This document shows positions 1 through 6,751 of a DNA stretch of 21,214 bases, piece after piece. Origin of the DNA: Clostridia bacterium (GTDB lineage: Bacteria > Bacillota > Clostridia > Oscillospirales > CAG-272); contig CAAGGQ010000161.1 of the NCBI GenBank assembly GCA_900769475.1, positions 1 through 21,214 on the forward strand, in the 5' to 3' direction. The notes under the pieces were generated by a model that saw nothing but the letters and a program-made list of their open reading frames with translations, had not been told where the DNA came from and made no database searches. The position numbers and the translations under genes are program-made. Positions within the stretch are counted from its first letter, which is position 1; every line of letters starts with the position of its first letter.

Positions 1-185
1 CAATCCCCCACCTGTGGATGGATCGATGAAGCAAGGAGCCATACCGAATGTGTGGAGAAAGATTCCTCTCGGCTTGCCCCTGCCGACCACCGAAGCAGAA
101 CACAGATCAACGAGAGGACAAGTAATAAAAACAAACAAAAATCCAAGGGACGGAGCCTACGGCGCTCCTCAATACCTCGTTTCAT
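1..185 (-). CDS. Membrane-anchored DUF4330-like protein, N-terminal part (cut by window edge)
   Basis: The minus strand is open from an ATG at 185 through base 1, giving 61 codons with no stop; the 3' end lies outside the window. The ATG overlaps the TGA of the preceding gene (ATGA, bases 182-185), which points to translational coupling. The product begins with a basic stretch (MKRGIEERRRLRPLDF), followed by one hydrophobic helix at about residues 15-31, then a hydrophilic extracytoplasmic part. The arrangement (charged N-terminus, [VL]-D-[WF]-x-L-F at the start of the helix, then a short beta-like segment) resembles the upstream DUF4330-like protein, so I infer a paralogue or partner in the same envelope operon. 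The function is unknown. It could also be an unrelated single-pass membrane protein; the visible part is too short to decide. Confidence 0.6.
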   Translation of the reverse strand, partial: MKRGIEERRRLRPLDFCLFLLLVLSLICVLLRWSAGASREESFSTHSVWLLASSIHPQVGD

Positions 186-676
186 TCTCCGTTCTTCACC
201 TCCACCCGAAGAATTTTTGCCTTGGAGAAATAATAGGATCCCACGCGCAAAACATGCTCTCCTCCCGCCGCAATCCGAATATCGCAAATGCGGATTCCAT
301 CTCCGGGGATTGCCTCCCCTTCTCCCTGCACCTCCACCCAAAGATCCAGGTATCCGGGGCGCTCCTCCTCCCATACGCGCCCGTCCAGGTAGTGTGTTAC
401 AGTGCAAGTGGCAGAGGTGAACCCAACCACCTCCCCCAAAGGGGCGGTGCCATTCTCGGACATCACGGGCAGACCGTTTCGGAGCATCCGCTCCCCGTCA
501 CCGAGCCATTCGGCACGAACCCCGGGGAGAAAGACGGTATAAAGGATTTGCGATTTTGCATTCTTTCTTGGATGAAGCCAGATCACGCCTCCAAGGACCC
601 CACCAAGCAACAACAGCGCCAAGGAGAACAACGTCCAATCCACCCAGGTAAAGTGTTTGATTCTGTTTTCTGTCAT
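182..676 (-). CDS. DUF4330-like single-pass membrane protein
   Basis: This is a 164-residue protein starting at the ATG at 676 (MTENRIKHF). The start is chosen because GAGGAGGAAAATCC lies directly upstream and the ATG overlaps the TGA of the polymerase gene (ATGA, 673-676); a longer frame back to 745 lacks this support. There is one transmembrane helix at about residues 13-32, followed by a soluble domain outside the membrane. That domain has the pattern I associate with DUF4330: a YTVFLPGV strand, an APLGEVVGF segment, and a C-terminal LRVGSYYFSKAKILRVEV. The family has no known activity. In Clostridia I recall it near O-antigen-ligase-like and secondary-wall-polymer genes, and the neighbour here fits that. 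A role in cell-surface polymer assembly is inference only. Confidence 0.7.
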   Translation of the reverse strand: MTENRIKHFTWVDWTLFSLALLLLGGVLGGVIWLHPRKNAKSQILYTVFLPGVRAEWLGDGERMLRNGLPVMSENGTAPLGEVVGFTSATCTVTHYLDGRVWEEERPGYLDLWVEVQGEGEAIPGDGIRICDIRIAAGGEHVLRVGSYYFSKAKILRVEVKNGE

Positions 677-2535
677 GGATTTTCCTCCTCGTTCCTCGGT
701 GGCACCGCGCTGATCGCCATAGCCGCCAGGATCCAAAACAAGCAAAAAATACCGTTATGATACCACACCGCGTCAAACCATCCCATGGTAAACAGCCCGA
801 AGATGCCGCAAAGCGCTCCCGTGCGACAAACGGAAAGCGACGAAGACGGCGCGCCTTTCTTGTAAAAAAACAATAGCACCAGCAAAAGCAAAAAGATAAG
901 AAGCAGAAACAATCCCTGGATCCCCAGCTCGCTCCAGATCTGGAGAAAGATCTGATGCGTATGGGTCACGCCCTCGGTGCCACTCACGGCATAGGGAAGG
1001 TAGTGAGCGCGGAAGGTGGATTCCCCCACACCCACACCAAGGGGATGTGCTTTTATCATACGCCAAACTCCCTTCCAGGTGTACAGACGGAAACGAATGG
1101 AGGACTCCCCAAAACTTCCAATGCTGGAAAAACGATTTCGAACCGTTGCGGGTGCCCAAGAGAGTGCCGCGACGATCGGCGGGAGCAGAAACACGAAAAG
1201 TGCCTTGGTGCGGGGGCTGAAGAAGACCAGCAATGTTCCTATGGCAACGATCCACCCCAGCCAGGCCCCGCGGGACCAGGTGAGAAGCAATGCGGCAGAT
1301 TGGACGACAAATGCGATCCAGGAAACACTTCGTGACCTCGCGGATACGTTTTTGGATAGGCCGTTGGCAAGGGATAAGGGGATCGTTAACAACAAATACA
1401 TGGCAAAAAAATTGGGGTTAGAGAAACAGGAGGTCACTCTTCCGCCAATGCCGGAAAAACGATCAAGATCCACCCAATCCAAGGGGGCTTTCCCCAAAAT
1501 ATATTGGAAAGTGCCGAGAAAAGCGCAGATCAACGCCGAAATCTCAATTAAAAAACGCGCCTTGAAGATCCATTGTTTTCGTCGAAAAAAGCTCCTCCAA
1601 GGAAAATACAAAGAGAGCAACAACGCCTTGGTCCAGCCCTGCAGCAACGCTTCCCTTCCCGTAAACGCACCGCTCAAAAAATAAACGATCCCAAGCAGAA
1701 GCACAGGCAGATCCATACGAGTTACCCGCAGAGTGCGGCGGCACCGAAGCATCTTCCAACCCCAGAGAAGCAGCAATCCTCCGGTCACACTCAAAAGCAA
1801 CACCGTGGGATGCGGTGTCAAATTAAAAAACGGAATACTAAAACAGACCCCCAGCCCCAGACACTCGGGCACCGAGCACACCGCAACCCAAAGCAGGACT
1901 TCCGCCAACAGAATGAACAGAAGCCATGGAGAAACAAAGAAGGAGCAGCCCCCTACCAATACCGACGTCACGAACAGCACCATTGGGTGCGTGTCTCCCA
2001 CGTCCTCGGACTCCCCCGTAATTTCTCCCACCGAAGGAAACGTTTCCCACAGCGATGCCAACCATCGGCTATTCGATACCGCTTTTCTAAGAGACTCATG
2101 GGAAGATAGAATGGGAAACGAAGACAAAAACAGCACGATGGGGAGCAAAATATCCACCGATGGAAAGGATTTTCCACGAATCACGCCCCCGCAAAAGCAA
2201 AAAACACCGCAAAGAAAAAGCAATCGGGCAAAAAACGAGAGCGAGGTGTTCAAAATCGCCTCTCGAAGATGCTCCAACCCTCGAAAAAACCAGCTTTGAT
2301 CCCATGCGCGGATGATCCGTTGACGCCCACGAAAGGGCCGAAACGTTCTCGCATCCCGCCGCAAAAACAGGGGCCTTGGAAAGGCACGTTTAAGAAAGGG
2401 GGTGGCCCCCTCAGCAAGACGTTGGCAGATCCAACTGTTTTGCAGTAACCATCGCTCCACCCCTAGAAAAACACACTCCAAGACATCCAGCAAATAACTT
2501 CCCTGCTTCAAAGACAAAAAAACATCCCCTATCAT
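673..2535 (-). CDS. O-antigen ligase/polymerase family membrane protein (Wzy_C type)
   Basis: This is a polytopic membrane protein of up to 620 residues. Signatures of the Wzy/WaaL superfamily are visible: TWSRGAWLGW (Arg422) at the start of a helix, and a late extracytoplasmic loop with GVGVGESTFRAHYLP followed by THTHQIFLQIWSELGIQG (His525, His527). These enzymes polymerise or ligate undecaprenyl-linked glycans on the outer face of the membrane. About 100 basic, weakly hydrophobic residues precede the first helices. I recall such an N-terminus in clostridial members, which argues that the coding region really reaches close to 2535. The exact start is doubtful. The ATG at 2535 has no clear ribosome binding site and sits inside the trmD terminator hairpin; a TTG at 2493 preceded by GCAGGGAAG is an alternative. 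The gene is coupled downstream to the DUF4330-like gene. The substrate is unknown. Confidence 0.85.
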   Translation of the reverse strand: MIGDVFLSLKQGSYLLDVLECVFLGVERWLLQNSWICQRLAEGATPFLKRAFPRPLFLRRDARTFRPFRGRQRIIRAWDQSWFFRGLEHLREAILNTSLSFFARLLFLCGVFCFCGGVIRGKSFPSVDILLPIVLFLSSFPILSSHESLRKAVSNSRWLASLWETFPSVGEITGESEDVGDTHPMVLFVTSVLVGGCSFFVSPWLLFILLAEVLLWVAVCSVPECLGLGVCFSIPFFNLTPHPTVLLLSVTGGLLLLWGWKMLRCRRTLRVTRMDLPVLLLGIVYFLSGAFTGREALLQGWTKALLLSLYFPWRSFFRRKQWIFKARFLIEISALICAFLGTFQYILGKAPLDWVDLDRFSGIGGRVTSCFSNPNFFAMYLLLTIPLSLANGLSKNVSARSRSVSWIAFVVQSAALLLTWSRGAWLGWIVAIGTLLVFFSPRTKALFVFLLPPIVAALSWAPATVRNRFSSIGSFGESSIRFRLYTWKGVWRMIKAHPLGVGVGESTFRAHYLPYAVSGTEGVTHTHQIFLQIWSELGIQGLFLLLIFLLLLVLLFFYKKGAPSSSLSVCRTGALCGIFGLFTMGWFDAVWYHNGIFCLFWILAAMAISAVPPRNEEENP

Positions 2536-2556
2536 AAAAGCTTATGTAGGGGATGT
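2516..2556 (-). terminator. Intrinsic terminator after trmD, overlapping the next start codon
   Basis: On the minus strand a stem of 10 bp (arms 2522-2531 and 2547-2556, ACATCCCCTA with TAGGGGATGT) continues, across one bulged base, into 5 more pairs (2533-2537 with 2542-2546) closed by a 4-base loop. The 3' arm runs straight into seven T residues (2516-2522). This is a textbook Rho-independent terminator just after the trmD stop codon. The ATG at 2535-2533 of the downstream polymerase gene lies in the upper stem. Confidence 0.85.
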
Positions 2557-2559
2557 AAT

Positions 2560-3261
2560 TTACTCTTCCAAAAGGTCAGGGCGCAGCTTTTTCGTCAGCT
2601 CCAAAGCCTGCTCCTCGCGCCAGCGATCAATGTTGGCGTGATGCCCCGAGATCAGCACGTCGGGTACCTTCACACCGTGAAATTCATAAGGACGCGTATA
2701 CTGGGGATATTCCAAAAGCCCCGAGGAAATACTTTCTTTTTCATAACATTCGGCATCCGAAAGCACACCCTCGATCAAACGGGCAACGCTATCCACCAAA
2801 ATGCACGCGGGAATCTCTCCTCCCGTGAGCACGAAATCTCCAATGGAGATCTCCTCGTCTACGATCTCGTCCACGATCCTTCGATCCACGCCCTCGTAAT
2901 GACCGCAAAGAAGGATGAGATTATCGTATGTAGACGCCAGTTCGCTTGCAGTGCGCTGGTTCAGTACCCGCCCCGTGGGGGAAAGATAGATCACCCGCCG
3001 CCGTGCCGGAACATACTGCTCCTCGGCCTGCTGACGAAGAATGGCAGAATAGCAGTTGTAAATGGGCGGTGCCATCATGAGCATGCCCTTCCCTCCGCCG
3101 TAAGGGGTATCGTCTACCCGACGGTGCTTATCCTCGCTATAATCGCGGATGTTATGGGTCCGCACGGTAATGGCTCCACTCTTTTGGGCACGGCCGAGAA
3201 TGCTTTCTCCCAGCACCGTATCCACAAGATCGGGGAACAAGGTCATAATATCAAATCGCAT
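2560..3261 (-). CDS. trmD: tRNA (guanine-N1)-methyltransferase TrmD
   Basis: This 233-residue protein matches TrmD along its whole length, and the length is close to the family norm. It methylates G37 (next to the anticodon) of tRNAs using S-adenosylmethionine, preventing +1 frameshifts; it is a cytoplasmic homodimer. Visible motifs are the N-terminal MRFDIMTLFPD, DDTPYGGGKGMLM at about residues 50-63, SPTGR (94-98), the trefoil-knot segment GHYEGVDRR (120-128), SIGDFVLTGGE (139-149), and the C-terminal YTRPYEFHGVKVPDVL with SGHHANI. The start codon overlaps the rimM stop by one base (TAATG at 3263-3259), so translation is probably coupled to rimM. A strong terminator follows immediately. The neighbour rplS, usual in many Firmicutes, is absent here. 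Confidence 0.98.
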   Translation of the reverse strand: MRFDIMTLFPDLVDTVLGESILGRAQKSGAITVRTHNIRDYSEDKHRRVDDTPYGGGKGMLMMAPPIYNCYSAILRQQAEEQYVPARRRVIYLSPTGRVLNQRTASELASTYDNLILLCGHYEGVDRRIVDEIVDEEISIGDFVLTGGEIPACILVDSVARLIEGVLSDAECYEKESISSGLLEYPQYTRPYEFHGVKVPDVLISGHHANIDRWREEQALELTKKLRPDLLEE

Positions 3262-3785
3262 TATACGTTCTCTCCTTCTCCGTCCAAGAGTCCCGGAATG
3301 GGACGGATATACACAGCATCCTCGGGATCGAGCTTTACCACGAACTGCGGCACGCAGGGCACCATGTACTCCCCGGTAGCAGTCTTGACGATATAGAGAT
3401 CGACCGCGCCCTGCTGCTTTATGTCAATCAATTCACCCAAGGGAGCCCTCGTATCGGCATCCAACACGGGAAGCCCCAGCAGATCGACAATAAAATGATC
3501 GCCCTCCTCCAGAGGAAGATCCTCCCGCGCGGCATACACCATGGTGTTGCGCAGAGCGTTGGCGGCATCCTCATCTCGGACCCCCTCCAGGTCGGCCAGC
3601 ACAAATTGCTTGAACACCGAGGCATGAAGGATCTTGCGGGGGGTATATTCTCCGTTTTTCAGAAAAAAGACGCGAGGCAAGGAGGCCAATACCTCGGGGG
3701 CATCGCACCAGGATTCCAGCTTTACCGTTCCGCGGAAGCCGTGAGTATTGATGATCTTACCACATTCCAAATACGCTTTTTTCAT
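3261..3785 (-). CDS. rimM: 16S rRNA processing protein RimM
   Basis: This 174-residue protein is a normal length for RimM, which assists late maturation of the 30S subunit head by binding ribosomal protein S19. The N-terminal beta-barrel carries the family pattern LECGKIINTHGFRGTVKLES. Further motifs are FKQFVLADLEGVRDEDAANA in the centre, and a C-terminal PRC-barrel (about residues 95-170) with DLLGLPVLDADTRAPLGEL, then GEYMVPCVPQFV. The start is supported by TAGGAG about 8 bases upstream of the ATG and by a well-formed promoter at 3835-3863. It is the first gene of the rimM-trmD operon; khpA and rpsP, often directly upstream in Firmicutes, are not present, since yajC lies divergently there. 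Confidence 0.97.
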   Translation of the reverse strand: MKKAYLECGKIINTHGFRGTVKLESWCDAPEVLASLPRVFFLKNGEYTPRKILHASVFKQFVLADLEGVRDEDAANALRNTMVYAAREDLPLEEGDHFIVDLLGLPVLDADTRAPLGELIDIKQQGAVDLYIVKTATGEYMVPCVPQFVVKLDPEDAVYIRPIPGLLDGEGENV

Positions 3786-3834
3786 AGTTCTGTCGCTCCT
3801 ATCGTTTTACGCATCCTTCCTTGGATACCGTTAT

Positions 3835-3863
3835 AGTATACCATACCGCAAGGAAAAATGCAA
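3835..3863 (-). promoter_or_regulatory. Sigma-A promoter of the rimM-trmD operon
   Basis: On the minus strand TTGCAT (3863-3858) is followed by 17 bases and TATACT (3840-3835). Transcription would start near 3828, giving a leader of about 43 bases before the rimM ATG. An A/T-rich tract at 3863-3900 lies upstream and could act as an UP element. Confidence 0.75.
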
Positions 3864-3944
3864 GTTTTCTTTTTCTTTTTCCTTGTAAAAAATCGGTTTT
3901 GTTGAAAAAAGAGGAAGAAACCGAAATTATTTACAATTTGCCCC

Positions 3945-3973
3945 TTGCAAAATCCCCTTTGGTGGGCTATAAT
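3945..3973 (+). promoter_or_regulatory. Sigma-A promoter of yajC
   Basis: TTGCAA (3945-3950), a 17-base spacer and a perfect TATAAT (3968-3973). The ribosome binding site GGAGG (3992-3996) and the yajC ATG at 4006 follow. The promoter is back to back with the rimM promoter in the 220-base divergent region 3786-4005; nothing else is apparent in that region apart from A/T-rich tracts. Confidence 0.85.
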
Positions 3974-4005
3974 AAGGAAAATACGTATTTTGGAGGAATC
4001 CCACG

Positions 4006-4326
4006 ATGTTTTTGTTTGCATTTGCCGAAGCTGCCGCAGAAACCGGTAGCAGCATTATGATGATCGGCCTTTTGGTGGTCATGTTCGTTGCCTTCTATTT
4101 CTTTGGCATCCGTCCTCAGAAAAAGCAAGAAAAAGAAGTGAACGCCATGCGGAACGCCCTGACGGTTGGAGATGAGATCACCACCATTGGCGGTATCATT
4201 GGTAAGATCGTTAGCATTAAGGAAGAGACCTGCGTGATCGAGACCACCCACGAGCGCACCAAGATCCGCATCCTGAAGAGTGCCGTTAGCCGCGTTGACG
4301 TCAAGGCCGAGGATTCGGAAGGTTAA
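4006..4326 (+). CDS. yajC: Preprotein translocase accessory subunit YajC
   Basis: This 106-residue protein has the standard YajC layout: a short N-terminus, one transmembrane helix at about residues 16-34, directly followed by the hallmark FFGIRPQKKQEKE. A small cytoplasmic domain comes next, with NALTVGDEITTIGGIIGKI and the terminal segment RTKIRILKSAVSRV. YajC associates with SecDF and the SecYEG translocon. No secD or secF lies nearby; the next gene is a TIGR04086-type membrane protein, a pairing I recall from spore-forming Firmicutes. The start is supported by GGAGG nine bases upstream and a consensus promoter. Confidence 0.96.
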   Translation: MFLFAFAEAAAETGSSIMMIGLLVVMFVAFYFFGIRPQKKQEKEVNAMRNALTVGDEITTIGGIIGKIVSIKEETCVIETTHERTKIRILKSAVSRVDVKAEDSEG

Positions 4327-4349
4327 TTTCCGAAAAACAGACATACTTT

Positions 4350-4401
4350 TGCCTCCGTTCGAATATGCTGAAGCAAGCAGATTCCTACGGAGGCACTTTT
4401 T
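4350..4401 (+). promoter_or_regulatory. Hairpin hiding the ribosome binding site of the following gene
   Basis: A perfect 9-bp inverted repeat, TGCCTCCGT (4350-4358) and ACGGAGGCA (4387-4395), encloses a 28-base loop that can itself fold (TGCT-GA-AGCA). The 3' arm contains the whole GGAGG (4389-4393) of the gene starting at 4402, and is followed by CTTTTT. Pairing would block initiation. The same structure could act as a weak terminator after yajC. Confidence 0.55.
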
Positions 4402-4857
4402 ATGAAATCTACTACGATGTCCCGCCCATCCAACCACAAAAAAGCTCCCCCTGCGGGGAACACATCGCTCATTGTACAGCATCTCTTCAAAAGTTTTTTG
4501 ACCACTGCCCTTATCGGTGCGCTTCTTTTGCTTGTGTGCTCCTTGATCGCCTATTTTACTGCGGATCCCGCACATTGGGCAAAGCCCCTGGGCTGGAGTG
4601 CGGCGGCAATCACGGCCTTTTTGGGCGGATGGATTGCTCTTCGCATGCATGGAAAATCGGCGTTGCTCTGTGGCCTTGGCAACGGGGCTCTTCTGCTTCT
4701 TGTGGGCTGGCTTCTTTCGGCTTGCCTGGAGGACGCTCCCTCCCTGCCCCTTTGGCAAGCGCTGTTGTTTCGCGGTGTTTTTCTGCTTCTTTCCTTGGCG
4801 GGAGCTTATCTGGGCAGATCCTCCGGAGAACCGAAAAAAAGAAAACATCGGCATTGA
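4402..4857 (+). CDS. TIGR04086-type small integral membrane protein
   Basis: This 151-residue protein has a basic, hydrophilic N-terminus (about 25 residues) and four predicted transmembrane helices, at about residues 30-52, 61-80, 87-106 and 117-137. It ends in a strongly basic tail (GEPKKRKHRH). Size, topology and position directly after yajC match the TIGR04086/DUF3792 family, which I recall as mostly found in endospore-forming Firmicutes and without a known function. GGAGG lies 8 bases upstream of the chosen ATG, but inside the hairpin at 4350-4395. An overlapping plus-strand frame (from 4365) was discarded because it lacks this hydrophobic pattern. The family assignment rests on context and topology, not on a diagnostic motif. 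Confidence 0.75.
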   Translation: MKSTTMSRPSNHKKAPPAGNTSLIVQHLFKSFLTTALIGALLLLVCSLIAYFTADPAHWAKPLGWSAAAITAFLGGWIALRMHGKSALLCGLGNGALLLLVGWLLSACLEDAPSLPLWQALLFRGVFLLLSLAGAYLGRSSGEPKKRKHRH

Positions 4858-4883
4858 TTTCCTTGCAAAACGCATATTATTTG

Positions 4884-4914
4884 GGACAGAGACGCTGCTC
4901 TGTCCTTCTTTTTT
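4884..4914 (+). terminator. Intrinsic terminator after the yajC-membrane protein unit
   Basis: An 8-bp stem, GGACAGAG (4884-4891) with CTCTGTCC (4898-4905), a 6-base loop, and TTCTTTTTT directly after it. It separates the yajC unit from the ABC exporter operon. Confidence 0.85.
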
Positions 4915-4968
4915 GAAATGTTCACAATGAATTTACGATATGGAAGAAGAATCGTATTAAAAATAGTG

Positions 4969-4974
4969 TATAAT
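4969..4974 (+). promoter_or_regulatory. Putative -10 element of the ABC exporter operon
   Basis: A perfect TATAAT at 4969-4974 lies 43 bases before the ATG at 5018, in A/T-rich DNA. I see no good -35 hexamer at the normal distance, so this promoter may be weak or activator-dependent. Confidence 0.45.
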
Positions 4975-5017
4975 TAGAATTTGAAAGTAAAATAAAGAAA
5001 GGACTCTTCCGTTCAGA

Positions 5018-6751
5018 ATGAAAAAGCTCCTCGTTTATTTAAAGCCCTACACCAAGGAAACCATCATCAGCCCGTTTTTTAAGCTGTTGGAGGCGATCTT
5101 TGACCTGCTGGTTCCCCTTGTGGTAAAGCAGATCATTGATGTTGGCATTGCCAATGGGGACAAGCCATACGTTTGGGGCATGTGTGCCATCCTGATCCTG
5201 TTTGCCATGGTGGGATTGACCTGTTCCCTCATCGCCCAATATTTTGCCGCCAAGGCCGCGGTGGGATTCAGCACCGAGCTGCGCCGTGATCTCTTTGCTC
5301 ATATTCAAGGCTTCTCTTATGCGCAAACCGACCGCATCGGCACCTCCACCCTGATCACCCGCATGACTGCCGACGTGAACCAGGTACAGTCGGCGGTGAA
5401 TCTGACCCTGCGCCTCTTCCTGCGTTCCCCCATCATTGTGTTGGGCTCTATGATCATGGCCTTTACCGTGAGCCCAAAGAATGCATGGATCTTCGTTTTG
5501 GTCATCCCGTTGCTCTCGGTGGTGGTCTTTTCCATCATGATCAAGAGCATTCCCCTTTATAAAAAGGCCCAGCAAAGCCTGGACAAGGTGACCTCGGTGA
5601 CCCGTGAGAATCTGACGGGTGCCCGTGTGATCCGCGCCTTCCGCAAGGAGCGGGAGGAGATCGACCGCTTTACCGCCGCCAACAACGAGCATCACGCCAT
5701 TCAAAATTTTGTGGCAAGGATCTCGGCTTTGATGAATCCTCTGACCCTTCTCCTGGTAAACATGGGCGTAATCCTGATCCTGCTCTTTGGCGCCAAGGAC
5801 GTACATCACGGACGGCTTTCCCAGGGTGAAGTGGTGGCTCTGACCAACTACATGGCACAGATCCTGGTGGAGCTCGTGAAATTTGCAAATACCATCTTTA
5901 CCGTCAACAAAGCGCTGGCCTGCGCCAACCGCATTGAGGACGTATTGGAAACGCCTCTTGGCATGAAGACCGAAGTCAACACGGCGTCCTCCGCTCCCTC
6001 CGGCGACCTTGCCGTAGAGTTTGAAAACGTTGGAATTACCTACACCGCAGAGGCTGATCCCTCTCTTGCGGGAGTGACCTTCCGCGTTCCCAAAGGCTCG
6101 ACCATTGGAATCATTGGCTCCACCGGCTCAGGAAAGACCTCCCTGGTCAATCTGATCCCCCGTTTTTACGATGCTACCACGGGACGCGTGTTGGTCAACG
6201 GCATCGACGTCCGCTGTCACAACACCGAGGATCTGCGCCAGCGGATCGCGGTGGTTCCGCAAAAGGCTGTGCTGTTCCGTGGCACGATCCGCTCCAATCT
6301 TCTTTGGGGAAATGAAAACGCCACCGAGGAAGACCTGTGGGATGCGCTGGAGGCGGCACAGGCCAAGTCCTTCGTTCTGCAAAAAGAAGGAGGCTTGGAC
6401 GCCCCGGTAACGCAAAACGGAAAGAACTTCTCGGGTGGCCAGCGGCAGCGCTTGACCATTGCCCGTGCTCTGGCTCGCAAGGCGGAGATCCTGATCCTGG
6501 ACGACAGCTCTTCCGCTTTGGACTATGCCACCGATGCGGCTCTGCGCCAGGCCATCAAGGCACTTCCCTACCACCCCACCGTATTTCTGATCTCCCAACG
6601 CACCTCATCCTTACAGCACGCTGATCAGATCCTGGTGTTGGAGGACGGTCAGCAGGTGGGCCTTGGAACCCACGAAACCCTCCTGGAGAGCTGTGAGGTC
6701 TATCGTGAGATCTACGAATCTCAATTTCGGAAAGGCGGTGAGGATGCATGA
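5018..6751 (+). CDS. Heterodimeric ABC exporter, subunit with degenerate ATPase site (BmrC/TM287-like)
   Basis: This 577-residue half-transporter has an N-terminal six-helix ABC exporter domain (about residues 1-310) and a C-terminal ATPase domain (about 335-570). Walker A is GSTGSGKT (367-374) and the signature is FSGGQRQR (from 471). After Walker B the catalytic glutamate is replaced by Asp (ILILDD, Asp495-Asp496), and the H-loop position is Gln (LISQRTSS, Gln527) instead of His. This is the known asymmetry of heterodimeric exporters such as BmrCD, LmrCD and TM287/288, whose degenerate site binds ATP without efficient hydrolysis. The stop overlaps the next start (ATGA, 6748-6751), so the two subunits are made together. 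A weak AAAGGA lies 14 bases before the ATG; the MKKLLVYLKPYTKE start is typical of the family. Substrates (drugs, lipids or peptides) cannot be told from sequence. Confidence 0.93.
   Translation: MKKLLVYLKPYTKETIISPFFKLLEAIFDLLVPLVVKQIIDVGIANGDKPYVWGMCAILILFAMVGLTCSLIAQYFAAKAAVGFSTELRRDLFAHIQGFSYAQTDRIGTSTLITRMTADVNQVQSAVNLTLRLFLRSPIIVLGSMIMAFTVSPKNAWIFVLVIPLLSVVVFSIMIKSIPLYKKAQQSLDKVTSVTRENLTGARVIRAFRKEREEIDRFTAANNEHHAIQNFVARISALMNPLTLLLVNMGVILILLFGAKDVHHGRLSQGEVVALTNYMAQILVELVKFANTIFTVNKALACANRIEDVLETPLGMKTEVNTASSAPSGDLAVEFENVGITYTAEADPSLAGVTFRVPKGSTIGIIGSTGSGKTSLVNLIPRFYDATTGRVLVNGIDVRCHNTEDLRQRIAVVPQKAVLFRGTIRSNLLWGNENATEEDLWDALEAAQAKSFVLQKEGGLDAPVTQNGKNFSGGQRQRLTIARALARKAEILILDDSSSALDYATDAALRQAIKALPYHPTVFLISQRTSSLQHADQILVLEDGQQVGLGTHETLLESCEVYREIYESQFRKGGEDA

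Noticed and set aside
3786..4005. Possible small RNA or riboswitch in the rimM-yajC divergent region
   Set aside because: Only two promoters and A/T-rich tracts are visible; I see no stable fold or known riboswitch core.
3967..4875. 302-codon minus-strand frame covering yajC and the TIGR04086-type gene
   Set aside because: It is Lys/Gln/His-rich and motif-free, and yajC on the plus strand is certain, with promoter and ribosome binding site.
4365..4916. 183-codon plus-strand frame overlapping the TIGR04086-type gene
   Set aside because: It is Cys/Phe-rich with irregular hydrophobicity and no ribosome binding site; the frame from 4402 has four clean helices and GGAGG.
5939..6115. Possible frameshift at the linker between membrane and ATPase domains of the first ABC subunit
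   Set aside because: The frame is continuous from 5018 to 6751 and the linker length is normal for half-transporters.
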